Below are positions 1 to 8,349 of a DNA stretch of 64,000 bases, one piece after another; the stretch's first letter is position 1; every line of letters begins with the position of its first letter. Source of the DNA: Actinomyces johnsonii. Lineage in GTDB: Bacteria; Actinomycetota; Actinomycetes; Actinomycetales; Actinomycetaceae. The stretch spans positions 124,001 through 188,000 of the forward strand of contig NZ_VICB01000004.1 in the NCBI RefSeq assembly GCF_006546835.1. Direction: 5' to 3'. Under the pieces are notes generated by a model. The model searched no databases, was not told where the DNA came from, and saw nothing but the letters and a program-made list of their open reading frames with translations. The position numbers and the translations under genes were made by a program.

Positions 1-2
1 AC

Positions 3-971
3 CTGTTCAACGTCCAGCGCACGATGATGGCGAGCTATCACGTCAACGATGCCGCGGAGTTCTACTCCGGTGGTGACTTCTGGAAGATCCCAGATGACCC
101 GACCACGACCAACCAGGACCAGCAGGCCCCCTACTACCTGACCCTCAAGATGCCGGGCCAGGATCAGGCGACCTTCTCCCTGTCCAGCGTCTACATCATC
201 GGCGGAAACACTAACCGCAACGTGCTCACCGGCTTCCTCGCGGTGGACTCCGAGACGTCTCCCGGAACCGGGAAGAAGGGCGAGCGCAGTCCCAGCTACG
301 GCAAACTGAGACTCCTGGAGCTGCCGAGGTCATCGAACGTCTCCGGGCCGGGCCAGGTCCAGAATATCTTCGACTCCAACCCGACGGCCTCCACGACCCT
401 GAACCTGCTCTCCCAGCAGGGCTCCCAGGTCATCAAGGGCAACCTGCTGACGCTGCCCGTGGGAGGCGGCCTGCTCTACGTCCAGCCGGTCTACGTCCAG
501 TCCTCATCCGGTACGCAATACCCGCTACTGCGCAAGGTGCTGGTCTCCTTCGGAGACAACGTCGGCTTCGCGGATACCCTCTCCGAGGCGCTCGACCAGG
601 TCTTCGGCGGCAATTCCGGGGCGACGACGGGGGAGCAGGCCGTTAACGGGGATGCCGGCGCCGCCAATGACACCAATGAGTCCACCGATGGCAACAATCC
701 GACGGCGGGCGGGGGAGCGGCCTCGCCGGCCCCCAGCGCCGAGACCACGGCCTCCGCAAGCGCACCGGCGTCCCAGTCCGCGGACCCGTCGGCTTCTGGA
801 GCCTCGGATCCGAAGGCGGAACTCAGTCAGGCCCTGTCGGACGCCCAGGCCGCGATGACCGATTCGGACAACGCCAGGAGCAAGGGCGACTGGGCCGCCT
901 ACGGTGAGGCGCAGAAGCGCCTCAGTGACGCCGTTAACCGGGCCGCCGCCGCACAGCAGAAGATGGGCTGA
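3..971 (+). CDS. UPF0182 family membrane protein, C-terminal part (5' end outside window)
   Basis: The frame is open from the first bases (…LFNVQRTMMASYHV) and stops at 969-971, so only the C-terminal part is present. The opening stretch matches the usual UPF0182 style, where a soluble domain follows several membrane helices: an 'LFxVQRxxxxxYHV' segment, then 'YYLTLKMPG' and 'GGLLYVQPVYV'. The last third (after about residue 200 of the visible part) is Ala/Ser/Pro/Thr-rich low complexity and ends in a short charged helix. Function of the family is unknown. A hairpin terminator follows directly. The call is firm for the family; the helices that would prove membrane location lie upstream of the window. 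Confidence 0.85.
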   Translation: MFNVQRTMMASYHVNDAAEFYSGGDFWKIPDDPTTTNQDQQAPYYLTLKMPGQDQATFSLSSVYIIGGNTNRNVLTGFLAVDSETSPGTGKKGERSPSYGKLRLLELPRSSNVSGPGQVQNIFDSNPTASTTLNLLSQQGSQVIKGNLLTLPVGGGLLYVQPVYVQSSSGTQYPLLRKVLVSFGDNVGFADTLSEALDQVFGGNSGATTGEQAVNGDAGAANDTNESTDGNNPTAGGGAASPAPSAETTASASAPASQSADPSASGASDPKAELSQALSDAQAAMTDSDNARSKGDWAAYGEAQKRLSDAVNRAAAAQQKMG

Positions 972-989
972 GCGCACTGCCTGCGACAT

Positions 990-1042
990 GAGGACGTGCC
1001 CTGCCACCCGCCTCACCGGGCGGTGAGCAAGGGCACGTCCTC
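990..1042 (+). terminator. Hairpin terminator after the UPF0182 gene
   Basis: A perfect 13-bp stem pairs 990-1002 (GAGGACGTGCCCT) with 1030-1042. The loop holds a second GC-rich inverted repeat. The hairpin starts 19 bases after the stop codon and is followed by GCTATTT, so it lacks a strong T-run. Confidence 0.6.
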
Positions 1043-1089
1043 GCTATTTGCCCTGAGGGCGCGACGGAGCCTAAGGTTGGTCTCGCCAA

Positions 1090-1166
1090 CGCGGGGTGGA
1101 GCAGTTCGGTAGCTCGCCGGGCTCATAACCCGGAGGTCGCAGGTTCGAATCCTGTCCCCGCTACCA
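1090..1166 (+). tRNA. Initiator tRNA-Met (CAT)
   Basis: A 77-nt cloverleaf with an encoded CCA end and anticodon CAT. It is the initiator rather than the elongator because position 1 is C and does not pair with the opposite U at position 72, and because the anticodon stem has three consecutive G:C pairs (GGG-CTCATAA-CCC). The T arm reads GGTTCGAATCC. Confidence 0.95.
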
Positions 1167-1170
1167 CTCC

Positions 1171-1206
1171 AGAGGAGCCCGGTCCTTCCCAGGACCGGGC
1201 TCCTCT
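1171..1206 (+). terminator. Hairpin after initiator tRNA
   Basis: A 15-bp perfect stem pairs 1171-1185 (AGAGGAGCCCGGTCC) with 1192-1206 around a 6-base loop, four bases after the tRNA CCA end. No T-run follows. It probably ends or processes the tRNA transcript. Confidence 0.65.
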
Positions 1207-1283
1207 GCTCTGTCTGTGCGGAGGATTGTCGGTTGGGGTTGTGGGTTGTCTGCGCGCTCGGCGGATCTGTGCGAAACTCAAGT

Positions 1284-2144
1284 ATGGCGAAGAAGCACCC
1301 CACCATGGACCGTTCCCTGTACGAGGCCGAGCTGCTGAGGCTGCAGGCGGAGCTGGTCGAGATGCAGGAGTGGGTCAGGGCCACTGGAGCCCGCGTCGTC
1401 GTCATCTTCGAGGGGCGTGATGCGGCCGGCAAGGGCGGAGCGATCAAGCGCATCACCGAGTACCTCAACCCGCGCATCGCTCGTGTGGTCGCGCTGCCTG
1501 TGCCCACCGAGCGCGAGCGCACCCAGTGGTACTTCCAGCGCTACATCGCGCACCTGCCCGCTGCTGGTGAGATCTGCCTGTTCGACCGCTCCTGGTACAA
1601 CCGCGGCGGCGTCGAGCACGTTATGGGCTACTGCACCCCGGAGGAGCACCGGCGCTTCCTCCAGCAGTGCCCGGTCTTCGAGAGGATGCTCGTCGACGAC
1701 GGCATCCTGCTGCGCAAGTACTGGTTCTCCGTGCCCCAGAAGGAGCAGTACAAGCGCTTCAAATCGAGGATGACCGACCCCATGCGCCGATGGAAGCTCT
1801 CGCCCACGGACCTGGAGGCTCTGCCCCGCTGGGAGGACTACTCGCGCGCCAAGGACGAGATGTTCGTCCACACCGACATCGACTCCGCCCGCTGGCACGT
1901 CGTGGAGTCCGCGGACAAGCGTAAGGCGCGCATCAATATGATCCACCACCTGCTGGAGTCCATCCCCTACCAGCACGTGGAACGCCCAGAGATGAAGTTC
2001 CCGAAGAAGGCCTCATTGCCGTCGACGGGCTACCGCCGTACGGATCGTTCCCTTCAGAGCGAGGTGCCCGACTACGCTGCCACTCTCAGTGAGTCTGAGG
2101 TACCCGAGCGCTACGTGGACCTTGAGGACCAGGGGATCGGTTAG
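1284..2144 (+). CDS. ppk2: Polyphosphate kinase 2 (PPK2 family)
   Basis: This 286-aa cytosolic protein transfers phosphate between polyphosphate and nucleotides. It has the single-domain PPK2 layout: Walker A 'EGRDAAGKGG' at residues 43-52, Walker B/lid 'DRSWYNRGG' at 101-109 and the C-terminal 'RWKLSPTDLEALPRWEDY' block. The start at 1284 (MAKKHPTM) is preferred over an upstream in-frame start, whose extra 17 residues look like translated leader; a later Met at 1305 is also possible. It runs convergently with the sirtuin gene, and the two stop codons overlap by 4 bases. Substrate preference (GDP, ADP or AMP) cannot be read from the sequence. Confidence 0.92.
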   Translation: MAKKHPTMDRSLYEAELLRLQAELVEMQEWVRATGARVVVIFEGRDAAGKGGAIKRITEYLNPRIARVVALPVPTERERTQWYFQRYIAHLPAAGEICLFDRSWYNRGGVEHVMGYCTPEEHRRFLQQCPVFERMLVDDGILLRKYWFSVPQKEQYKRFKSRMTDPMRRWKLSPTDLEALPRWEDYSRAKDEMFVHTDIDSARWHVVESADKRKARINMIHHLLESIPYQHVERPEMKFPKKASLPSTGYRRTDRSLQSEVPDYAATLSESEVPERYVDLEDQGIG

Positions 2145-2896
2145 GGAAGCCGCCCCAGGCGCTCCAGCTCCTGGAAGACCTGGCCGACCGGCTCGCGGAC
2201 GATGAGGTCGGCGCGGGAGTCGTAGGGAGTAGGAGTCGCGTTCATGAGGACCAGGCGCTCACCGGCGTAGTAGTCGATGAGGCCCGCCGCCGGGTAGACG
2301 ACCAGGCTCGTTCCCGCCACGATGAGCAGGTCCGCCTCCGAAATCGCCCGGACGGCGCCCTCGAGGACATCGCTGTCCAGCATTTCGCCGTAGAACACGA
2401 TGTCCGGCCGCAGCACCGAGTCGCATTCGCGGCAGCGGGGAACCGCACCGGAGCGGGCGTCGTCGACGTCGGAGAGCGAGAATCGTTCGCCGCAGCCGGT
2501 GCAGATCAGGCGCGACCAGTTGCCGTGCAGCTCGAGGACCCGCTCGGAGCCCGCTCGCTGGTGGAGGCCGTCGATGTTCTGCGTGACCACGGCCGACAGC
2601 CTCCCGGCCCTCTCCAGGTCGGCCACGAACCTGTGGGCGGCATTGGGGGCGACTCCCTCGCGGGCGTTCTCCTGGGCGAACCACTCCCAGTAGGCCTGCG
2701 GGTTCACCGTGAAGAAGTCGATGGAGAGCACCTGCTCCAGGGGGATCTCGCGGTCCTGGTGGTAGAAGCCCTTAGCGCCCCGGAAGTCCGGGATGCCGGA
2801 CTCCGTGGAGACCCCGGCGCCGCCGAAGAAGACGATGCGCTTGGACTCCGCGATCCACTGGGTGAGCAGGCCCCATTGGCTGTCCTGTTGGTCCAT
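2141..2896 (-). CDS. cobB: NAD-dependent protein deacylase, Sir2/CobB family
   Basis: A 251-aa sirtuin that removes acyl groups from lysine using NAD. Visible motifs are 'GAGVSTESGIPDFRG' (26-40), 'TQNIDGLH' (105-112), the catalytic His124 in 'ELHGNW', and a zinc site of Cys132, Cys135, Cys155 and Cys158. Length is normal for a bacterial single-domain sirtuin. It is convergent with ppk2 (4-base overlap), and a small membrane-protein gene lies 10 bases upstream on the same strand, so the two may be co-transcribed. Confidence 0.93.
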   Translation of the reverse strand: MDQQDSQWGLLTQWIAESKRIVFFGGAGVSTESGIPDFRGAKGFYHQDREIPLEQVLSIDFFTVNPQAYWEWFAQENAREGVAPNAAHRFVADLERAGRLSAVVTQNIDGLHQRAGSERVLELHGNWSRLICTGCGERFSLSDVDDARSGAVPRCRECDSVLRPDIVFYGEMLDSDVLEGAVRAISEADLLIVAGTSLVVYPAAGLIDYYAGERLVLMNATPTPYDSRADLIVREPVGQVFQELERLGRLP

Positions 2897-2906
2897 GCAC
2901 CCCAGC

Positions 2907-3362
2907 CTAACGCCGGAAGCCGCCCTGGCAGGGGCGGAGGCGGAACCCGTCGCGACGCCAGACGAGGTACAGGCTCAAGGCGCACGTGAGAGTCGACAGC
3001 GTCCCGGTGGCATAGCGCTCGAAGGCGCTGGCGGTGATGAAGAGATTGAACACCGAGGCGATAAGCAGCCACAGGGTCGAGACGTACACGATGCTGCGCG
3101 CGGTGCGATCACGTAGAGGACGGTGCAGCAGGCCGCCGTACCTGAGGTACGCCAGGGCGCAAGCTGACCAGGTCAGGAAGAAGGCCAGGTTGAGCGGCCT
3201 GAGCATGGGAGGGGAGACGGTGTAGGCCCCGCCCAGGACGAACCGTCCCAGAGGAAGACCCAGGGCCAGTAACAGCTGCAGCACACCGTTGGCGAGGAAG
3301 GAGGCGGCGCACACAGCCGCGATCACGGGTGACCTCATGAGAGCGACTGTATCGGTCCGCAT
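2907..3362 (-). CDS. Small integral membrane protein, unknown function
   Basis: A 151-aa protein with about four hydrophobic segments (roughly residues 10-35, 48-75, 85-112 and 117-136) and a basic C-terminus (RRDGFRLRPCQGGFRR). I do not recognise the family. It may start at Met9 (MRSPVIAAV) instead of Met1. It lies 10 bases upstream of the sirtuin gene on the same strand. No catalytic motif is visible. Confidence 0.7.
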   Translation of the reverse strand: MRTDTVALMRSPVIAAVCAASFLANGVLQLLLALGLPLGRFVLGGAYTVSPPMLRPLNLAFFLTWSACALAYLRYGGLLHRPLRDRTARSIVYVSTLWLLIASVFNLFITASAFERYATGTLSTLTCALSLYLVWRRDGFRLRPCQGGFRR

Positions 3363-3417
3363 CCTGACAACGTGAAGAATCGAGGAGTAGGTAGACAGCT
3401 CAGCGTTGAGTTAGGTT

Positions 3418-4014
3418 TCAGTGGATTGGCCGGTAGTTGGTGCGATCGGCCTCGGTCACGTCCCGAATTACCCGAGCCGGGTTGCCCGCAGCGATGACAC
3501 CGGGTGGGATGCTGCGGGTAACAACGCTGCCTCCTCCGACCACACTACTCGAGCCAATGGCCACGCCGGGGAGGACCGTGACGTTGCCACCGATCCAGAC
3601 GTCGTCGCCGATCGTGATCGGACGAGCTCGGCAGGCGCCGTCGGCGCGCTCACGAGGATCCAGCGCATGGTTGGAGGTGTACAGGCCGACCTTGGGGCCC
3701 AGAAGCACATTGTCTCCGATGGAGATGGGGGCGCCGTCGAGCATGACGCAGTCGAAGTTCGCAAAGAAATGGGAGCCGAGGTGGATATTGCGTCCGAACT
3801 CGCACCGGAACGTCGGCTCGAGGTTCACTTCGCGGCCCATCGACCCCACGATCCGACGCAACAAGGCCTCACGTTCCTCAGCGGGCCGACCGTAAGAGCG
3901 GTTGTAGACATCAATGGCCTGGACGGCTTCGACCCGAGCTGCAATGAGTTCGGGTGTCAGGTCATCGTACATCGCGCCAGTAGCCATATGAGCGAATTGC
4001 TCCGTCAGGTTCAT
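3418..4014 (-). CDS. Sugar O-acetyltransferase, maltose/galactoside acetyltransferase type
   Basis: A 198-aa left-handed beta-helix acetyltransferase that moves acetyl from acetyl-CoA to a sugar hydroxyl. The N-terminal helical part (to about residue 65) matches the Maa/LacA cap domain. Hexapeptide repeats follow, with the expected catalytic His in 'YTSNHALDP' and the loop 'ITIGDDVWIGGNVTVLPG'. Length fits Maa, LacA and NodL (about 185-205 aa). The sugar is unknown. The upstream spacer to 4277 shows only a 14-bp palindrome at 4138-4151. Confidence 0.9.
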   Translation of the reverse strand: MNLTEQFAHMATGAMYDDLTPELIAARVEAVQAIDVYNRSYGRPAEEREALLRRIVGSMGREVNLEPTFRCEFGRNIHLGSHFFANFDCVMLDGAPISIGDNVLLGPKVGLYTSNHALDPRERADGACRARPITIGDDVWIGGNVTVLPGVAIGSSSVVGGGSVVTRSIPPGVIAAGNPARVIRDVTEADRTNYRPIH

Positions 4015-4276
4015 GCTGACCGGTCCTATTTCCTGCTGTGTCGGTTCATCGTCTCAAAGAGACTAGACCCGATGCGGTCTCGTGGGTGATGGCATGGGAT
4101 CCGGGTAAGAAATCGAGCGATTACTACCGCCCGATTTCCCGGATATCCGGGGTGTTGATCTCAGCCTCTTTGCAGGACGCCGAGCAGAACGGCAAGGGCC
4201 CAGACCGACGGCGGAATGGTTTGGATTGTGGTCCGCCAGATCTGGGCTCTTTGCGCGCTCGCCCAGAAGAAGAGGC

Positions 4277-4492
4277 TCAGATACCGAAGCCGACCCGGCG
4301 GGGCTCGGCCTCGCCAAGCTCCACGTACGCCAGAGACCCGGCCGGGACGAAGACCTTGCGCCCCTTGTCATCGGTGAGGGTGACGGCCTTGGTCTCGGCG
4401 TCGGCCACGGCGGCCAGCACCTTCTCCTGCGAGTCGGAGGTCTCCAGCGAGAGCTCGCGGCTGGCGTGCTTGATTCCGATCGTGACCTGCAT
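4277..4492 (-). CDS. DUF3107 family small protein
   Basis: A 71-aa soluble protein starting MQVTIGIKHASRELSLET. This is the pattern of the actinobacterial DUF3107 family, whose mycobacterial member is TB9.4. The start at 4492 is chosen because AAGGAG lies a few bases upstream; an ATG 18 bases further up has no such site. In mycobacteria a DUF3107 gene also lies near the adnAB region, as here, where it is divergent from adnA. Its function is not established. Confidence 0.85.
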   Translation of the reverse strand: MQVTIGIKHASRELSLETSDSQEKVLAAVADAETKAVTLTDDKGRKVFVPAGSLAYVELGEAEPRRVGFGI

Positions 4493-4737
4493 GGGACTCC
4501 TTCGCATCATCTGTGTGCCGTATAGAGCGGCGTGCCGCCCGTCGGGGAGGGGCGCGAACCTGACCTGATCCTAGAGGCGCAAGGATGCGCCCGACGCCCG
4601 AGCGCCCTGGGAACCGCGCCGTTTCGCGTCACGCGGACATGCGAGTCGCCGACTTCCGGGGAGGGGAGGGCCTCGTCGGCGGTGACGATCCCTTAACGAC
4701 GTACGCTCATGTCAGTTGCTCGTGGTGAGATGGTCCC

Positions 4738-7700
4738 ATGTCCCAGGACCCCGTCCGTCTCCTTCCGCCCCCTGAGGCGCCGGAGCTCCCCGCTGCCGAC
4801 GCCGATGGGCAGCGGGTCCTGGATCGCGTGGCCGAGGGCACCAACGTCGTCGTCCTGGGGGCGCCGGGGACCGGCAAGACGTCGCTGGCCCTGAGACTGC
4901 TGGCCGAGGCGGTCGCCGGTGGTCGGGACGCCGTCCTGCTCGCCCCCACCCGCGCGCGTGCGGACTGGCTGCGCGGCCGGGCCGCCCACCTGCTGCGCGA
5001 GGGCCACGGTGACGGTGTTGTGCGGGTGCGCACCCCCGCCGCCCTCGCCCTGACGATCCTGACCACCTCACTGACCAGGCGACCTGACCCACTGCCGCCT
5101 CCGGTCCTCCTGGCCGGTGCGGAGGAGGACTCCGTCCTGGCCTCTATGATCAGCGCCATCAGTTGGCCGGGGCTCCCTGCCGAGGCAACCGGCTCCAGGG
5201 CCTTCCGCTCCGAACTGCGCAACCTTCTGGCGCGCGCCGGAGAGCTCGGCATCACCGCCGACGAGCTGGCCGACCTGGGGCGACGGCTCGACGTCCCCAT
5301 CTGGGGGCCGGCCGCGCAGCTCCTGCGCACCTGGGATGCGCAGGGCAGGCCCAGCGCCGACAGGAGGGCGCAGACCCGCAAGATGGACACCGCCCGCCTC
5401 CAGGACCGGGCCGTGGAATCCCTAAGGACGTGGGGCTCCGACGGCGTCACCGTGCCCCGCCCCGTCCCCGACCTCGTCATCGTCGATGACTACCAGGACT
5501 GTACGGCCGCCACCGCTCGGCTCCTGACGGCCCTGGCCACCCCGGACCCCGATGGGCACCGGGCGCAGATCGTGGTCGTGGGAGACCCGGACGTTGCGGT
5601 GGAGACCTTCCGCGGCGGCACGCCCAGTCTGCTGATCGCCGCTGAGGACAACTCGGGGTTGGGGGCCACCCGACTGCGGCTGAGTACCTGCTACCGGGGC
5701 GACCCGGTGATCGCGATGGCGGTCGCCGACCAGAGCGCCCGCGTCCCGGTGACGGGGACCGCCGCCCACCGGCGGACGACCCTGGCCCCCCGTACTCCGG
5801 TATCGCGCATCCTCCAGGCGCCCGACGAGGACCGGGCGGCGCCGGCAGGCGTCGAGGCGATCCTGGCCTCGAGCAGCTGGCAGGAGCGCGCCCACGTCGC
5901 CCGCGTGCTGCGGCTCGAGCACGTCCACCACGGAACCCCCTGGTCACAGATGGCGGTCGTCGTCCGGAGCGCCAACGAGGCTGAGGCTCTCGCCAGGGAT
6001 CTGCGCAGGAGGGGGGTGCCCCTGGCCTCCCGCACACCCGCGGTACTGCTGCGCGCAGAACCGGCCGCGGCCGCTCTTCTGGATATCGTGCGCGCAGGCC
6101 TTCGCGACCAGCTGGGGGACGGAGGCGAACCGCCGCAGCGCGAGGCCGCCATCAACCTGCTCACCAGTCCCCTGGTGGGGTTGACCACCATGGACCTGCG
6201 CCGACTGCGTCGCAGACTGCGCCAGGACCATGACGCGGCCCAGCTCGCGACGAGCACCGGAGAGGCGGAGGCATCCGGAGGAACGGACACGCGGGCCGGC
6301 GCCGACGCCGCGCTCCTGGCCCTGTTGACGGACGCCGATCGGGCCGGCGCCCTCGCCCACTCCCTGGAGGGGGAGTCCCTCGGCATCCAGGCGGGCCGGC
6401 TCCTCACCGCCTCCCGGATCATCGAGGCCCTGCGCACCGCCATGCGCGACACGGTCACCGATGCCCCTCGTGACGTCGAGGCCCTCCTGTGGGCCGCCTG
6501 GGATGCCTCCGGCAGGGCGGAGGCGTGGCGCGCCACCGCCCTGCGGCCCTCCGGCGACTCTGCGCGCTCGGTCCTGTCCGAGGCCGCAGAGCACGACCTC
6601 GACGTCGTCACCACCCTGTTCAAGCGCGCCGAGGTCTGGGCCGAGCGCCACCCGGGCCAGGACGCGAGCGGCTTCCTGGCCGAGCTCGACGCCGAGGTCC
6701 TCCCCTCCGACTCCGTGGCCCCCCAGGGCAGGCGCCCCGAGGGCGTCGCCGTCATGACCCCGGCGCGCTGTGCGGGCCAGGAATGGGAATTCGTCGTGGT
6801 CACCGGCCTGGAACGCGACCGCTGGCCCGACCTGCGTCTGCGCGATTCGCTGACCCGCACCGGCCTCCTCGTCGACGCCGTCACCGACCGCCTGCCTGTG
6901 GGAGCCGACGTCGCAGGAACCGCGGGTGATAACGGAGACGACGGAGCCATCGCGGCTGCCCAGGCGCAGGTGCGCGCCGATGAGCGGCGCATGCTCATCA
7001 TGGCTCTCTCTCGCGCCTCCCGCCGTCTCCTGCTGACCGCCACTGCCGACGCCGAGCACGCTCCCTCGCCCTTCCTGATGGAGATCGCCTGGGCCACTGG
7101 AATCCAGCTCGCCGACGATGACGGTGCACCCATCGTCACTCCCGACACCGGGGACCTCACCCTGCGCGGCCTGGTGGGGGAGCTGCGCCGTGCTGCCGTC
7201 GCCGGGAGTCTGGAGACCGCCGCCCCCGCTGAACGCCGACTCGGCCGGGCGGCCGCCGCGATGCTCGCCGAACTCGCCGACCAGAACGTCCCCGGTGCTG
7301 ACCCCGCCACCTGGATCGGCGCCGGAGGGCCCACCTCCACCACCCCGCTCGTCGCCGAGGGGCAGCGGATACGGGTCAGCCCCTCCGACGTCGAGGGCCT
7401 GTCCGCCTGCCCGCTCAAATGGTTCCTGTCACGCAACGGCGGCTCGGCCCCGGCTGGTGACGCCCAGACCTTGGGCAGTCTCGTTCATGCCGTCGCAGAA
7501 AAGGCGGAGAGGGAGCACCTGCGCGGTCCCGCCCTGCGGGAGCTCTTCGAAGAGCGCCTGGGCGACCTCGGCTACCCCGACACCTGGCAGGGCGGCCTGG
7601 CCGCTGACCGCGCCCGCGCCATGATCGAGCGCCTCGACGCCTACCTGAAAGACTGCGACGCCCTGGGCATTCGCGCCGACGTCGAGCAGCCCGTCCGAGC

Positions 7701-8349
7701 CCACCTCGACATTCCGCTGGAGGTGCTCAGCCCAGAGGTGCGCAGCCGGGTGGAGGAACGGGTGCCCGCCTCCGGACCGCGGATCCTGCCCGTGACGATT
7801 TCGGGGCGCATCGACAGGCTCGAGCACCTCGGCGAGGCCCCTCAAGACGGCCCGGACGGCGATGAGGAGAACGACGTCGTGCGGGTCATGGACCTCAAGA
7901 CCGGCCGGCGCGTCCCCAGGGCCGCCCATCGCCACCCTCAGCTCGCGGTATACCAGCTCGCCTTGAGCTCGCAGGGACTCGACGTCATCGGCGGGGCCCT
8001 CGTACTCCTGGGCAAGGAGCCCACCAGGCGGTCCGCGGACGGCTACGTCCTGGCCCCTGTGGGCGCCGCCCTCGATCCCAACCCTTACGTGCTGCACCTG
8101 CCCAGTGATGATCTCGACACCGACCCCATCGACCCGGAACTCGAGGACGAGAGCGGTGGCGGCGCCGCAGATGATGCCGAGGCCCCGGCTGAGTTCCGGC
8201 AGGACTACTGGACCGAGGATCTCGTGGCGAGTGCGGCCGTGGCCGGCCTGGGGCCCCTGATCGAGGCCCGCACCGGCGAGCAATGCCGCACCTGCATGGT
8301 CAAGGACTCCTGTCCCGTTCAGGTCGAGGGAAGGCGAGTCGTCTCATGA
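4738..8349 (+). CDS. adnA: AdnA-like subunit of an actinobacterial helicase-nuclease (UvrD-like + PD-(D/E)XK)
   Basis: A 1203-aa protein, the first of two coupled helicase-nuclease genes. AdnAB resects double-strand breaks in actinobacteria. The N-terminal motor keeps Walker A 'GAPGTGKTS' (about residues 40-48), but the other motifs are weak: 'VDDYQD' for DEFQD, 'GDPDVAVETFRGG' for the Q-containing motif III, and 'MALSRASRR' for motif VI. The C-terminal nuclease has 'LGSLVHAVAE', 'VMDLKTGRR' (about 1050) and 'LAVYQLAL'. A four-Cys iron-sulfur staple is likely: one Cys in 'LSACPLKW' (about 891) plus Cys1183, Cys1186 and Cys1192. The stop overlaps adnB as ATGA. It is somewhat longer than mycobacterial AdnA. 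Confidence 0.88.
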   Translation: MSQDPVRLLPPPEAPELPAADADGQRVLDRVAEGTNVVVLGAPGTGKTSLALRLLAEAVAGGRDAVLLAPTRARADWLRGRAAHLLREGHGDGVVRVRTPAALALTILTTSLTRRPDPLPPPVLLAGAEEDSVLASMISAISWPGLPAEATGSRAFRSELRNLLARAGELGITADELADLGRRLDVPIWGPAAQLLRTWDAQGRPSADRRAQTRKMDTARLQDRAVESLRTWGSDGVTVPRPVPDLVIVDDYQDCTAATARLLTALATPDPDGHRAQIVVVGDPDVAVETFRGGTPSLLIAAEDNSGLGATRLRLSTCYRGDPVIAMAVADQSARVPVTGTAAHRRTTLAPRTPVSRILQAPDEDRAAPAGVEAILASSSWQERAHVARVLRLEHVHHGTPWSQMAVVVRSANEAEALARDLRRRGVPLASRTPAVLLRAEPAAAALLDIVRAGLRDQLGDGGEPPQREAAINLLTSPLVGLTTMDLRRLRRRLRQDHDAAQLATSTGEAEASGGTDTRAGADAALLALLTDADRAGALAHSLEGESLGIQAGRLLTASRIIEALRTAMRDTVTDAPRDVEALLWAAWDASGRAEAWRATALRPSGDSARSVLSEAAEHDLDVVTTLFKRAEVWAERHPGQDASGFLAELDAEVLPSDSVAPQGRRPEGVAVMTPARCAGQEWEFVVVTGLERDRWPDLRLRDSLTRTGLLVDAVTDRLPVGADVAGTAGDNGDDGAIAAAQAQVRADERRMLIMALSRASRRLLLTATADAEHAPSPFLMEIAWATGIQLADDDGAPIVTPDTGDLTLRGLVGELRRAAVAGSLETAAPAERRLGRAAAAMLAELADQNVPGADPATWIGAGGPTSTTPLVAEGQRIRVSPSDVEGLSACPLKWFLSRNGGSAPAGDAQTLGSLVHAVAEKAEREHLRGPALRELFEERLGDLGYPDTWQGGLAADRARAMIERLDAYLKDCDALGIRADVEQPVRAHLDIPLEVLSPEVRSRVEERVPASGPRILPVTISGRIDRLEHLGEAPQDGPDGDEENDVVRVMDLKTGRRVPRAAHRHPQLAVYQLALSSQGLDVIGGALVLLGKEPTRRSADGYVLAPVGAALDPNPYVLHLPSDDLDTDPIDPELEDESGGGAADDAEAPAEFRQDYWTEDLVASAAVAGLGPLIEARTGEQCRTCMVKDSCPVQVEGRRVVS

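Noticed and set aside
4138-4151. Perfect 14-bp palindrome CCCGGATATCCGGG
   Set aside because: Isolated and not placed relative to any promoter I can see; no second copy noted nearby.
4165-4300. Hydrophobic minus-strand frame (…WRTTIQTIPPSVWALAVLL…) after the DUF3107 gene
   Set aside because: Reads like a membrane segment and may be a gene remnant, but it has no start codon and overlaps the DUF3107 3' end; too weak to call.
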